A stretch of 64,000 nt of DNA from Natronospira elongata (GCF_034931365.1 NZ_JAYGII010000006.1:1-64000); one strand, 5' to 3'; shown: positions 27,622 through 37,604, counted from the stretch's first letter. Translations and numbers: made by a program. Notes: generated by a model from the sequence alone, not told the origin.

Positions 27622-28647
27622 ATGTCCCTTCCGCGTCATCCCCTGACGGCTACCTCCTTGCTGTTGCTTCTCCTGTTGGTCATTGCCTGCAGCCAGCAGG
27701 ATCAAGACGAGACCCTGGTGGTCTATTCCGCCGGGCCACGCGTGCTGGCCGAACAGGTGGCAGAGGCCTTCGAGTCGGAGAAAGGCGTACGTGTCGAGTT
27801 GTTTGCCGCCACCACCGGACAGGTAATGGCCCGTCTCGAAGCGGAGCGTTATCGGCCACGGGCGGATGTGGTCGTTTTCGCCAGTCGCTCGGCCGCCGAG
27901 GCCCTGAAACAGGACGGCCGCCTGCTGGCCTACCCCAATCCCGACTGGTGGGAAGACAGTCGTGAGGAGTGGCACGACCCGGATCAGTACTACTTTGCCA
28001 CCTCGGCGGCACTGGTCGGCATGGCCCTGCGAGCGGACAAGGACGAAAACCTCGACTGGGCGACCGTGTTCGCCGGCGAGGGGCCGGGCAGGGTGACCAT
28101 GCCTTCGCCTTCCCGCTCCGGTTCGGCCGGTGACTTTCTCGTCGCCTACAGTCTGCAACGGGGCGAGGCGGCCGCGCGGGACGATTTCCGTGCCGCCCGC
28201 CAGCATGGCCTGATTTTTTCGGCTGCCAACAGTCAGGCCATCAGCGGCCTGGTAGTCGGAACCTATGACGTGATACTCGCGGCCGCCGATTACCTGATCT
28301 ATCGTCAGATCGACGCCGGTGCGGATATTCGCATGCATTACCCACCGTCTGGCTCGGCCCTGGTGGAACGGCCCGTCGCCGTCCTGGCGGATACGCCGGT
28401 GCCCCAGCTGGCTCGACATTTTGTCGACTTCTATCTCAGTGAAGCCATGCAGGAAGCGGTTGCGGCGCAACATCTTCTGCCGGCGAGAACAGGCGTCGAG
28501 CCAAGCGCACTGCGCCGACACGCCGAGGCACCCGCCACCTTTGATGTGGATCCGGTCGCGGCATGGGAGCAACAGGCGACCATCCTGCGTCGCTTCCAGA
28601 TTCGTGTGGAAAGAGCGGAAGTGATCCCTGCGGAGTCGACGCCGTGA
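27622..28647 (+). CDS. ABC importer solute-binding lipoprotein (FbpA/AfuA-like)
   Basis: 341 residues. Lipoprotein signal SLLLLLLLVIAC (cleavage before Cys), then LVVYSAGPRVLAEQVAEAFE and the hinge segments of type-II periplasmic binding proteins: RADVVVFASRSAAEALKQDG, TMPSPSRSGSAGDFL. The family (SBP_bac_6 type) includes ferric, 2-aminoethylphosphonate and hexose-phosphate binders. The iron-binding Tyr pair typical of FbpA was not evident, and the SPSRSGSAGD loop could hold an oxyanion, consistent with the Pho-like promoter (inference). The last base of its stop is the first base of the permease ATG. Confidence 0.87.
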   Translation: MSLPRHPLTATSLLLLLLLVIACSQQDQDETLVVYSAGPRVLAEQVAEAFESEKGVRVELFAATTGQVMARLEAERYRPRADVVVFASRSAAEALKQDGRLLAYPNPDWWEDSREEWHDPDQYYFATSAALVGMALRADKDENLDWATVFAGEGPGRVTMPSPSRSGSAGDFLVAYSLQRGEAAARDDFRAARQHGLIFSAANSQAISGLVVGTYDVILAAADYLIYRQIDAGADIRMHYPPSGSALVERPVAVLADTPVPQLARHFVDFYLSEAMQEAVAAQHLLPARTGVEPSALRRHAEAPATFDVDPVAAWEQQATILRRFQIRVERAEVIPAESTP

Positions 28648-30314
28648 TGGTCAGGCAAGCGTTCCTTCTGCAGCGTTTGCCCCTGCTCCTTTGCCTGGGT
28701 CTGTTGCTGCTGTTGACCGGCTATCCTTTGCTCATTCTCTTTCTGCAAAGCGTCTTCCCGCAGATTCTCGGCGGCTCCCTGAGCGGCTTCCTCGAGCCCT
28801 ATCAACGCATCGCCGAAACCACGGATCTGGGCGCCATGATCGGCACCAGCCTGCTGTGGGCCGGCAGCGTGACCCTGATCAGCTGGGTGATTGGCATTCC
28901 CTGCGGTTTCCTGCTGGCCCGTACTGACATCCCCGGAAAGCTCTGGCTGCGGCTCAGCCTCCTCTTTCCCATCATGACACCGCCCTACATCGCCGCGCTG
29001 TCCTACATTCTCGTCATGCAGGAGGGGGGCTTTGCAGACGCTTTCCTCGGGGGACTGCCGGCCGGCCTGCGTGCCTGGTTCTTTTCATTCTGGGGGGTCA
29101 GTACCGTCATGGCCCTGGCCTCTTTTGGCTATGTGGCGCTGGCGGTGGAAGCGGCTCTGGAACGGCTCCCGCAACGTTTTGATGATGCGGCCGCCCAGCT
29201 CGGTGCCGGCCTGTCGCAGCGTCTGCGTTTGATTCTGCTGCCGCTCTTGCTGCCAGCCATTCTCAATGCCGGTCTGCTGGTCTTCCTGGAGGCCATCTCC
29301 AACTTCGGGGTTCCGGCCGTGCTGGGGACACGTTCAAATCTGCCGCTGCTGCCCGCTGAGATTTTCTATCTGGTGACCAGCTGGCCGGTCGATCTTGGTT
29401 TGGCCACTTCCTTATCCAGTCTGCTGTGCCTGATGGCGCTGGCTGGCCTCTATGGCAGTCGCTGGCTTGGTCAATGGATCGGTGGGGGGCGCTACCGCCC
29501 GGGCCCGGCAAGACAACTCCCCATTGGGCGTAAGGGTCACTGGCTTGGCTGGGCCTTCGTCGCCCTGCTGTTCCTGCTTAGCACGATAGTCCCCTACCTG
29601 GCCATGATGCTCAGCAGCCTCGCCGAGGGCTGGCAGGGTGGTCGCCCCGCCCTGACTCTGGCTCACTATCGCGAGCTCCTCAGTCCGGGATCCCGGGGTG
29701 CCTCGGCGCTGCTGACGAGCCTTGGCCTGTCCCTGTCCGCCGCCACCGTCTGTATTCTGATTGGCGGATACATCGCCTATGTGGGCAGTCGCAACCGTGG
29801 TCTCCTGCAACAGTTGCTGGATGGCATTGCCACCTTGCCCCGGGTGATTCCAAAGATCGTCATGGCCGTGGCCCTGATTCTGGCCTGGAACGCGCCCTGG
29901 ATACCGTTCGATCTCTACAATACGGTGTGGATGCTGCTGCTGGCCTACGTGATCATCTACATCACCGACGCCCTCAACTACGCCAATGCCAGCCTGCAAA
30001 GCATGAGCGTGAATCTGGAGAATGCCGCCGCCGTTCTGGGCGCCAACCGTTTCACAGTGTTTACCCGCATCGTACTGCCTCAACTGGGTCCGGCGCTGAG
30101 TGCCGCCTGGCTGGTCACCTTCATTGTTTGCATGCGGGAACTGGTGGCTTCCATCCTCTTGCTGCCGCCCGGCACCGACACCACCGCCACCTTCATCTTC
30201 AGCCAATTCGAACAGGGGGATATCTCCCTGGCTATGGCGATGGCCAGCCTGACCATTCTGCTCAGCACCATCGTGCTCGTGGCCTTCCAGCTGAGACGCC
30301 GTTCATCCCACTGA
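28647..30314 (+). CDS. ABC importer permease, fused two-domain (FbpB/AfuB-like)
   Basis: 555 residues, about 12 membrane helices in two homologous halves, each with a BPD_transp_1 module and an EAA-type loop: first half EAALERLPQRFDDAAAQLGA, second half NYANASLQSMSVNLENAAAVLGA. The single fused protein replaces a permease heterodimer. ATG 28647 overlaps the binding-protein stop by one base (TGATG). It closes the three-gene importer. Confidence 0.92.
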   Translation: MVRQAFLLQRLPLLLCLGLLLLLTGYPLLILFLQSVFPQILGGSLSGFLEPYQRIAETTDLGAMIGTSLLWAGSVTLISWVIGIPCGFLLARTDIPGKLWLRLSLLFPIMTPPYIAALSYILVMQEGGFADAFLGGLPAGLRAWFFSFWGVSTVMALASFGYVALAVEAALERLPQRFDDAAAQLGAGLSQRLRLILLPLLLPAILNAGLLVFLEAISNFGVPAVLGTRSNLPLLPAEIFYLVTSWPVDLGLATSLSSLLCLMALAGLYGSRWLGQWIGGGRYRPGPARQLPIGRKGHWLGWAFVALLFLLSTIVPYLAMMLSSLAEGWQGGRPALTLAHYRELLSPGSRGASALLTSLGLSLSAATVCILIGGYIAYVGSRNRGLLQQLLDGIATLPRVIPKIVMAVALILAWNAPWIPFDLYNTVWMLLLAYVIIYITDALNYANASLQSMSVNLENAAAVLGANRFTVFTRIVLPQLGPALSAAWLVTFIVCMRELVASILLLPPGTDTTATFIFSQFEQGDISLAMAMASLTILLSTIVLVAFQLRRRSSH

Positions 30315-30491
30315 AAAATCGCTGAAACATTCTCGTTAAATCCCTGCAATCTCTACCGCCTAACATGGCTTGCCCACCAGCGGCGTTTCCTTGTTCCCCG
30401 GGAAGGACTTGCCTCGCGCCCCACGCACCCACGGACGGCGGTGCCGCTGTCGTGTCAACCCGGGCGCTTCCATGCACGTGAAGGAGAAATC

Positions 30492-31946
30492 ATGAATAAG
30501 CATGCCAGTTCCCTGATTGGCATTGGCCTGGCTGCATTGATGAGTGCACCCGCGGCCAATGCAAGCAGTGCTGAATCCCGTCTCATCGAAGCCCTGGTCG
30601 AGGAGGGTACGCTGAGCCGTGAGCGGGCGGATGCCCTGTTGGCCGAAGACGCGCCGGTAAAACGGTTCGAGTCCTTTGATTATGAACCGACCATGCCCGT
30701 CGTCGGCGATGACATTCGCGCTCGAGTGAACAAGTTCGCCATTGAAACGGCCGATGGAAAACACCGTTTCGGCTTCCGTGGCCGTTTAATGGCCGACGCC
30801 GCCTGGCTTGAGAATCCATTCAAGACCACCGACGACGAGCGAGCCGATCGGGGCGACATTGCTCGCTACGGCACCATCTTGCGGCGTGCCCGCCTCGGGG
30901 CCCTGGGTGTGATGTACGACAACTGGGAGTGGCAGCTGGAGGTGGATTTCCGGGATGACGAAGTTCGCTTCGCCAACGCCTATATCGCCTATCTGTTTCC
31001 TCAGGGTCGTCTCGCGGTTGGACACTTCAAGGAACCGTTCAGCATGGAGAGCAGCACCAGTTCCCGCCGGATCACCTTCATAGAGCGAGCTGCTCCAGTG
31101 GACGCCTATCGACCCAGCCGTGAACTCGGTGTGATGTATGAAACCATCCTGCCACGATGGTATGCCGCGGCAGGACTGTTCGGCGGTGATGGCGTTGCAC
31201 GAGATCGTGACGTGAGTGAAGGCTGGTCCTTCGCGGGCCGTACCTCATTCGCACCCGTATTGGACGAAGAAGCCGGTCTCTGGTCGCACCTGGGTCTTTC
31301 TGTCAACTATCGACGCAATGCCTACGAGTATGAACGCAGTCGCGGAAGGGAACGGCAATACAACCCGGTGCGCATGCGGACCCGTCTTGGCACCCGCGCC
31401 GTGGACGGTCGCATGATCGGCGAAAATGATATGGAAAATGTTCGCGACTGGACCACATATGCCCTGGAAGCCGCCTGGGGTACAGGCCCGTTCTCACTTC
31501 AGGGGGAATACCTGGTACAGACACTCTTTCGGGACGAGGAGTCCCGTGGTTTTGAGGGAGCCAATCCGGAGGTGACCGAAATGGAATCATCCGGCTATTA
31601 CCTCCAGGCCAACTGGTTCCTCACCGGCGAACAGCGCAACTACCGGGCCTTCAGTGGAGATTTTGGACGAACCAGCGTCGACAGCCCTCTTAGCAAGGGC
31701 GGGCGAGGTGCCTGGGAACTGGCTGCACGCTTTGCCACTGCCGACTCCATGGAGCATCACGTGGCAGACGATCGACAGAAGATTGATCACTACACCTTTG
31801 CACTCAATTGGTATCCCGAAGACGACATCATCCTCAAGTTCAATGTGATGTACATCGATGCCGAACGTGGCATCGACCCGGTCGATGGTGGGCCGAAGTC
31901 ATGGGAAAGCATGGCTTACGCCTTGCGCTTTCAGTACGAGTTCTAA
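30492..31946 (+). CDS. Phosphate-selective porin O/P-family outer-membrane porin
   Basis: 484 residues from ATG 30492, preceded by AAGGAG. Signal peptide IGIGLAALMSAPAANA; a short coiled-coil head (SRLIEALVEEGTLSRERADALL); then the OprO/OprP-family barrel: FGFRGRLMADAAWLE, YGTILRRARLGALGVMYDNW, AYLFPQGRLAVGHFKEPF, and the terminal strand YALRFQYEF. OprP-type porins move phosphate or polyphosphate across the outer membrane. It follows the importer by 177 bases, in which no clear terminator or Pho box was seen. The position supports a joint phosphorus-uptake system. Confidence 0.85.
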   Translation: MNKHASSLIGIGLAALMSAPAANASSAESRLIEALVEEGTLSRERADALLAEDAPVKRFESFDYEPTMPVVGDDIRARVNKFAIETADGKHRFGFRGRLMADAAWLENPFKTTDDERADRGDIARYGTILRRARLGALGVMYDNWEWQLEVDFRDDEVRFANAYIAYLFPQGRLAVGHFKEPFSMESSTSSRRITFIERAAPVDAYRPSRELGVMYETILPRWYAAAGLFGGDGVARDRDVSEGWSFAGRTSFAPVLDEEAGLWSHLGLSVNYRRNAYEYERSRGRERQYNPVRMRTRLGTRAVDGRMIGENDMENVRDWTTYALEAAWGTGPFSLQGEYLVQTLFRDEESRGFEGANPEVTEMESSGYYLQANWFLTGEQRNYRAFSGDFGRTSVDSPLSKGGRGAWELAARFATADSMEHHVADDRQKIDHYTFALNWYPEDDIILKFNVMYIDAERGIDPVDGGPKSWESMAYALRFQYEF

Positions 31947-32108
31947 CAGGCAGCGGATCAGATTGGGTCGTGAGTCTCAAGGTGGATGCCCGGCGGTCCA
32001 AAAGAAACCTGCTTTTAACCTCATCGTCACGGATGTGAAACCTGCCTTGGTCAGGGTGTAGCGCACCGGATCTGTTCGGACCGTTTCATCAGCAAGAGAG
32101 GTAAGCAA

Positions 32109-33743
32109 ATGAACAGCACAGCAAAGAATTTTGGAAAATTCGGGGGCGGGGCCCTCGCTTCCGCCATTGCACTGGGACTCGCCGCCACCACATCCCAGGC
32201 CGGACATGTTGTCAATGGTGATTTTTCGGTCTCGGAACGCGCTTTCGTGCTCCAGAGCGAAACCGATGCCGATCAATGTGAATCCGCGTTCGATGACATG
32301 TGCGAAGGCCAGCTGGACAGCCTGCCGGGCTGGGTTATCCTTGATCTCGGTGAACAGTCCATTCTCACCGACATCAGCGCCTTTGATTATCTGGATGCGT
32401 ATCAAGATACGGTCGTGCGCTTCTCCGAAAATGACAATGCATTGAGTGGCGATGACGATGCAATCGCCCAGTGCGTGGATCTGTCGACGGTCAACGTCCA
32501 AGGCGCTGATTTCAGCCTTTCCGTGAACGCCACGACCCAGTTCCCCCGCGCTACCGATGGCATCGGCGAATTGCCAGTAGAACTCGCCGTGAAGTTTTAC
32601 AGCGAGACTGATTGTGCGGGCGAGCTGAACGAAGACATCGATCTCTTTGACGACGTGGTGGACCTTGCCGATGGCGCTCAGGTGCACTTCCAGCGTTTCG
32701 ACCTCGTCAGCTCCGGCACCGCCGTGGAAAATCATGTCCAAGCCCTGGTCATCGAGCCGTGGGAGTGGGCCACCGCCATCCTGGAGGGTGCCGCCGACGA
32801 AGAGTACCAGTCGGTGGCCATTTTCATTGGCGCCGGTGACCAGACCGATGATGGATCTGAACCCACTGGACCCCGGCAGAGTTATCTGGACCATGTGGTC
32901 CTGAGCATTGATGGGATCAACGACGGTGACAACCTGCTGGTCAATGGTGATTTTGATCAGCTCCCCGGTGACCTTGAAAGGGACGCATTCTTCTCGGTTC
33001 GTACGCCGTGGCCGGATGACGACCAGGGACCTTTCGGCTGGATGCTGTCGGACCTCCAGAGCGATGGAGGTGCCGCAACCGAAGCCGTGCCCAATGAAGA
33101 CCGTGGGCTGAATTTCGATGCCGTCGTCGGTAACAGGGTATTCAAGTTCCGCGGTATCGATGACATCTCCAGCGGTGATCCATCAGATGCCAACGACGAT
33201 AATCTGGACCAGTGCGTCGACATTCGCGACCTCGACGGGGAGTTCAGTTATAGCGCCTACCTGCGCAGTAACGAAGGTCAGCGTCTTGATGTGGCGCTGA
33301 TGTATGAGTTCCACGAAGACTGGGATAGCTGCCTTACTCGCATCAACTCCACCCTGGATAATGATGATCCTTTGGAAAACAACAGCGATACCGATCAGAT
33401 TTTCCAGGCGGATACCTGGGAGCTGTTCGAAACCGTGCCGGTAACCCCGGGAGCCGGTGATAATTTTGTTCGCCTCAGCATCCGTGTTGTCGATGCCCTG
33501 GATAGCCAGGATCCCGATCTTCGGGTGTTCATCGATGATGTACGAATCAATCGTCAGGACGACGACGATGATGATAGTAACGGCGATGATGGAGACGAGG
33601 GCGATAGCGGCTCTGAGGGCAGCAGCTCTTCCGGCTCCGGTTGCGTCATGGGTAATGGTAATGGTTTCAAAGACCCGTCCTTGCCCCTCCTGGTGCTGTT
33701 TGCTGCCGGTCTTTTCGCACGGCGCGTATTGACCCGAAATTAA
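32109..33743 (+). CDS. Secreted acidic protein with JDVT-CTERM-like sorting tail
   Basis: 544 residues. Signal peptide SAIALGLAATTSQAG; mature part very rich in Asp/Glu, with two similar halves (VNGDFSVSERAF near residue 35 and LVNGDFDQLPGDL near residue 278), each resembling a carbohydrate-binding-like jelly roll. The C terminus has an Asp/Ser/Gly linker, then SGCVMGNGNGFKDPSLPLLV, a hydrophobic helix and ARRVLTRN. Cys plus DP-S/T-LP plus helix plus Arg resembles the JDVT-CTERM signal processed by a glutamic intramembrane protease (family recognition from memory). Function unknown. Start ATG 32109 with AGAGAGG upstream. Confidence 0.75.
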   Translation: MNSTAKNFGKFGGGALASAIALGLAATTSQAGHVVNGDFSVSERAFVLQSETDADQCESAFDDMCEGQLDSLPGWVILDLGEQSILTDISAFDYLDAYQDTVVRFSENDNALSGDDDAIAQCVDLSTVNVQGADFSLSVNATTQFPRATDGIGELPVELAVKFYSETDCAGELNEDIDLFDDVVDLADGAQVHFQRFDLVSSGTAVENHVQALVIEPWEWATAILEGAADEEYQSVAIFIGAGDQTDDGSEPTGPRQSYLDHVVLSIDGINDGDNLLVNGDFDQLPGDLERDAFFSVRTPWPDDDQGPFGWMLSDLQSDGGAATEAVPNEDRGLNFDAVVGNRVFKFRGIDDISSGDPSDANDDNLDQCVDIRDLDGEFSYSAYLRSNEGQRLDVALMYEFHEDWDSCLTRINSTLDNDDPLENNSDTDQIFQADTWELFETVPVTPGAGDNFVRLSIRVVDALDSQDPDLRVFIDDVRINRQDDDDDDSNGDDGDEGDSGSEGSSSSGSGCVMGNGNGFKDPSLPLLVLFAAGLFARRVLTRN

Positions 33744-33770
33744 GCGAGACGCAATCTCCCTCAAAAGCTT

Positions 33771-33802
33771 CGCCTCGGACCAGATGGTCCGGGGCGTTTT
33801 TT
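33771..33802 (+). terminator. Strong rho-independent terminator after the JDVT-tailed gene
   Basis: Stem CGCCTCGGACC / GGTCCGGGGCG (11 pairs with one G-T), four-base loop, then TTTTTT. Confidence 0.9.
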
Positions 33803-33939
33803 CATCCTCCTCTGCCCGTCGTCGGGCGTGGCGCGATGGGTAGGTGACTCAGACTGGGATCGAGCTGGCGAATTATCGCTTCGGTGCGCATGGCAAAGGG
33901 GCCGCAGTTGGGCTGATCGGGAGCTGCTAGCGTCAATTG

Positions 33940-33957
33940 ATCACCCAAATGGGTGAT
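33940..33957. promoter_or_regulatory. Possible operator palindrome
   Basis: ATCACCC-AAAT-GGGTGAT, perfect seven-base arms, 63 bases before the end of the gap preceding the frameshifted outer-membrane gene. No regulator can be named. Confidence 0.35.
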
Positions 33958-34019
33958 GTGGCCGATGCGACCGCGGACTAAGCTTGAATCGATCGTGATT
34001 GAACTCTGGAGGGCTCCCG

Positions 34020-34767
34020 ATGATGGAATTACCTGGTCCACGGAGACTGTTGATCGGCCTGATCGCCGCATTCCTGCTGTTCTCCGCCCCCGTCATTGCC
34101 GACGACATTACTCTGAGTTTCGCACCCGCTCCGATCACTTCCCCCTGGGATCCCGAGGACGGTGATCCGGGTCGTCAGCATCGGATCGGTGTCAATGCGC
34201 TCACCATTGAGCAGGACACCGACAATGGCCCCTCGGATTTTTCCATGGTGGGGGTGACCTATGTGACCAAGCAGGAGGGGGGAGTTCTTTTCCGGGGGGT
34301 TGGCCGCCGGTGAAGATGATGCCGGCTTCGTTGACCTGTTCGTGCTCAACCTTCGTTGGGGTATGGAAATGGGCGATCCGGAAGGAGTGGCCTACTCCGG
34401 CTCCTTCGGAACGGATATTTTCACGGTGGATGTGGATGGGGGTGATGATTTCAGCTCGGACACCATCATTGGAACCCTTTCTGCGCAGTTCAGTGTGCAG
34501 AACCGCATTCCCCTGGCAGATGGCCGGATGGGGTTCACCCCCTATGCCACCGTCAATGCGGTGCTTTTCGGGAACGGCACTGTGAATACTCGCTTTCGTG
34601 ATGCGCAGGGCACGCTGCAAAGGGATAGCTCGGATGTGGACGTGGACAGCACCATCGGGCTCCAGTTGGGCTTCGATCTGGATCTGGGTGGTTACTCCCT
34701 TGCAGCCTTCTACCAGCAGCAGGACGACACCGAGATCGCCAGCCTCAGCTTTGCCTTCGAGTTCTAG
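34020..34767 (+). pseudogene. Frameshifted outer-membrane beta-barrel protein gene
   Basis: Two frames form one gene. The 5' part (start ATG 34020 or 34023, TGGAGGG upstream) encodes signal peptide LLIGLIAAFLLFSAPVIADD and first strands up to VTYVTKQEGG, then stops at 34311. The 3' part, in the next frame from about 34283, encodes SGGLAAGEDDAGFVDLFVLN through the C-terminal SLSFAFEF, a Phe-ended barrel strand. Dropping one G from the six-G run at 34277-34282 joins them as TKQEGEFFSGGLAAGED. A second six-G run lies at 34294-34299. It may be a real inactivation, a phase-variable tract, or a sequencing error. Confidence 0.75.
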
Positions 34768-34959
34768 CGCACCACGGAGTGATAGTGCTTGCACCGTCTG
34801 GGCCGGGAAAACGATTGCTGCGGGATAAGGGGAGCCCGTCGGAACCAATTCGACGGCATGGGGTCGGCTAGGATGTAAGGGCCGCACCGGGTTGTTGTAC
34901 GGTGTTGTCCCGAATTCCCTAAGGAACCCCCGTAGGTTCCGGTCGATAAGGAGTCATCC

Positions 34960-37533
34960 ATGTCTCGTGTCCCAATGCGCCTGGGTCTGTTCGCCTTTTT
35001 CCTCTTTCTTGTTCAGCCGGCCTGGTCGCAGGCTCCCAAATACGAATCCGTGGTCGGATATCCCCTCGGTGAACGCATCGCCAGCAGTTATGACATCCGT
35101 CGGTATATGGAGACCCTGGAAAGGGAAACGGACCGGGTCAAGCTGGTCCATCAGGGCGAATCCTACGAGCGCCGCCCCCTGGTCGCCGCCATCATCACCT
35201 CACCGGCCAATCACGAGCGGCTGGACGAGATCCAGGCAGGCGCCCAGCGTCTGGGGGATCCCCGGCTGGGTGAGGCGGAGATCGACGATCAACCCGCCGT
35301 GCTCTGGTTTGGCGGCTCTATCCATGGCTTCGAGCTGTCCGGCAGCGACGGTCTGACCCGGTTGATGGAAGAGCTGGCCACCAGCGAGGACGAGGAGGTT
35401 CTTGAGTGGCTGGAAAATACGGTGGTGATCATTGATCCCACCCTGAACCCCGATGGCCGTGACGCCTTCGCCATGTTCAATCACCGCCGTATCGGTCGTG
35501 AGGCCAATCCCTCGCAGAAGGATTGGTCGAATGATTTCGATGGCTGGGATGCCCTGGGCTTTCGGACCAGTCATTATTTCTTCGACATCAACCGGGACTG
35601 GTTCGCCCATACCCATCCCGAGACACGGGAGCGGATGTCCCTGATTCAGAGCTGGCGTCCGCAGGTGGTGATTGATGCTCATGAAATGGGGCATGACACC
35701 GAATTTTACTTCGATCCGCCCACCGGGCCGCGCAATCCCCATTTCCCCGACTTTGCCTGGGATTGGTTCGAGGATTTTGGGGCTGCCTACGCCGATGCCT
35801 TTGATGAGGCCGGTGCCGAGTACACCAAGCGGGATATCTTCAATTACTTCTATCCCGCTTACACCACCTCCTGGGGCAGTTATCAGGGCGCCGTGGGCAT
35901 GCTCTATGAGCAGGGCTCCACAAGAGGGCTTGCCCTTGAGCTGAGTGACGGCTCCGTTCGCCACTTCCGTCAGGCGGTAGAGCAGCAGTACATCACCGCA
36001 CGGGCAGCGGTTCGCCTGGCCAGCGAGGAACGGGCAAGACTGCTTGAAGATTATCTGGCCGGGCACCAAAGCGCCCTGGATGAGGGCCGCAGCGGGGTCC
36101 GCCGATATATTCTCACCCCGGACGCCGACCCGCAGATCCTGGCCGAGACCGTGGCCATGCTCAAGCGCAATGGCATTGAAGTGTCCCGTCTCAGCGAATC
36201 GGTAAGACTGCGAGGCCTTCGTGACCGGGAGGGCAACTCCGTCGGTACCCGCGCCTTGCCCGCCAACAGTTACGTGATCGAGGCCGAGCAGCCGCGTAAT
36301 CGACTGATCCGTGTATTGCTGGAGCCGGATGCGCCGGTGCCGGAGGACTTTCTGGCCGAGGCGCGTGAACGGGTGGACCGGGGCGAGAATCCGCGCTTCT
36401 ATGACATCACCGCCTGGTCTCTGCCCCTGCTGTTCGATCTCCAGGCCTTCTCAAGCACCAGTGGGGCCAATCTGCCCACCGAGCCGGTCACAGAAAAACC
36501 ACGGGTGGGGGGAGAACTCCCGGATGCTGACTATGCCTGGCTGCTGGATGGCCGCCAGACCGCGGCCATTCCCCTGGCTCACCGCTTGCGCAATGCCGGC
36601 TACCGAGTGGCGGTCAGCCCCCGGGCTTTCGAGGCCGGTGGCGAGCGTTTTTCCCGGGGCACGGTGATTATTCGACGCGGTGGCCAGGATGAGGGCCTGG
36701 AACAGCAACTCGCCGATCTGGTGGCGGAATACGACCTGATGGCCCACGGGGTGGACAGCGGTCGCACCAGCGGCGGCGATCTGCCCGCCCTTGGTGGCGC
36801 CGAGACCTTCCATCTGGCACCGGGAAAAATCGCGCTGCTGGCGGAACAGCCCATGCATCCCTATTCCTTCGGCTGGGCATGGCACACCCTGGACCAGGCC
36901 TACCGACTGGACAGCACCGTGTTGCGGGTGGAGTCCGTCGCCGGGACCCGCCTGGAATCCTTCTCCACCATCGTTATCGCGGATACCTTCAGCGCCGCCG
37001 CCCTCGCCGAGCGTCTGGGTGAGGATGGCCAGGAACGGCTAAAGCGCTGGGTGCGAGACGGCGGCAATCTCGTGGTGATTGGCAATGCCGTCGATCTGGT
37101 CCGGGAGCAACTGGAGCTGATCGGCCTGGAGGACGCCTGGGCGACCGGCGATGATGAGCCACCGGCCCACCGCATTGCTGTTCCCGGCGCTTTCTTCGAA
37201 ACCGAGATCGACGAGCGCCACTGGTTGTCTGCCGGTTTTGATCGCGCCCCGCGAGTGATGGTCAATTCCAATCGAATCTACCGTGCGCCCGAGGGGCCGC
37301 CCTCACCCGCGCAGAATGCAGTCATTCGCTATGCCGGCAACCTGGACGCCCCGGTGGCGGGACATGTCTGGGAAGAGAGCCTGGACAAGCTGCCCGGCGG
37401 GGTATTCGCCTGGGAGCAACGGGTGGGCAGTGGTCGGGTGGTGGCCTTTCCGGAGGATCTGAATTTCCGTGGCTATTGGCGCGGTGTTGACCGGCTATTT
37501 CTCAATGCCGTGGTTCTCGGGCCCAGCGCCTGA
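34960..37533 (+). CDS. Secreted M14-family zinc carboxypeptidase
   Basis: 857 residues. Signal peptide FAFFLFLVQPAWSQ. Zinc ligands H122 and E125 in GGSIHGFELSG and H241 in VIDAHEMGHD; FFDINRDW supplies the substrate-binding Asn-Arg, and STRGLALELSDG the general-base Glu. Downstream from about residue 380 is a long C-terminal region including a class-I-amidotransferase-like segment (RVESVAGTRLESFSTIVIADTF, DGGNLVVIGNAVDLV). Likely removes C-terminal residues from peptides in the periplasm or outside. Start ATG 34960 with AAGGAG eight bases upstream. Single gene. Confidence 0.9.
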   Translation: MSRVPMRLGLFAFFLFLVQPAWSQAPKYESVVGYPLGERIASSYDIRRYMETLERETDRVKLVHQGESYERRPLVAAIITSPANHERLDEIQAGAQRLGDPRLGEAEIDDQPAVLWFGGSIHGFELSGSDGLTRLMEELATSEDEEVLEWLENTVVIIDPTLNPDGRDAFAMFNHRRIGREANPSQKDWSNDFDGWDALGFRTSHYFFDINRDWFAHTHPETRERMSLIQSWRPQVVIDAHEMGHDTEFYFDPPTGPRNPHFPDFAWDWFEDFGAAYADAFDEAGAEYTKRDIFNYFYPAYTTSWGSYQGAVGMLYEQGSTRGLALELSDGSVRHFRQAVEQQYITARAAVRLASEERARLLEDYLAGHQSALDEGRSGVRRYILTPDADPQILAETVAMLKRNGIEVSRLSESVRLRGLRDREGNSVGTRALPANSYVIEAEQPRNRLIRVLLEPDAPVPEDFLAEARERVDRGENPRFYDITAWSLPLLFDLQAFSSTSGANLPTEPVTEKPRVGGELPDADYAWLLDGRQTAAIPLAHRLRNAGYRVAVSPRAFEAGGERFSRGTVIIRRGGQDEGLEQQLADLVAEYDLMAHGVDSGRTSGGDLPALGGAETFHLAPGKIALLAEQPMHPYSFGWAWHTLDQAYRLDSTVLRVESVAGTRLESFSTIVIADTFSAAALAERLGEDGQERLKRWVRDGGNLVVIGNAVDLVREQLELIGLEDAWATGDDEPPAHRIAVPGAFFETEIDERHWLSAGFDRAPRVMVNSNRIYRAPEGPPSPAQNAVIRYAGNLDAPVAGHVWEESLDKLPGGVFAWEQRVGSGRVVAFPEDLNFRGYWRGVDRLFLNAVVLGPSA

Positions 37534-37553
37534 AGTTTAGATGCGACAAGCAG

Positions 37554-37584
37554 AAGGGGCGTGTCCCATCGGGACACGCCCCTT
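37554..37584. terminator. Bidirectional hairpin between convergent genes
   Basis: Perfect 14-bp stem AAGGGGCGTGTCCC / GGGACACGCCCCTT with an ATC loop, 20 bases after the M14 peptidase stop and 20 before the end of the opposite lipoprotein gene. T-runs are short on both sides, so efficiency is uncertain. Confidence 0.65.
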
Positions 37585-37604
37585 GCTCGTCAACGTAGCT
37601 TTGT

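Noticed and set aside
30315..30491. Second Pho box before the porin gene
   Set aside because: The best candidate (CTGTCGTGTCAAC) lacks the 11-base repeat structure.
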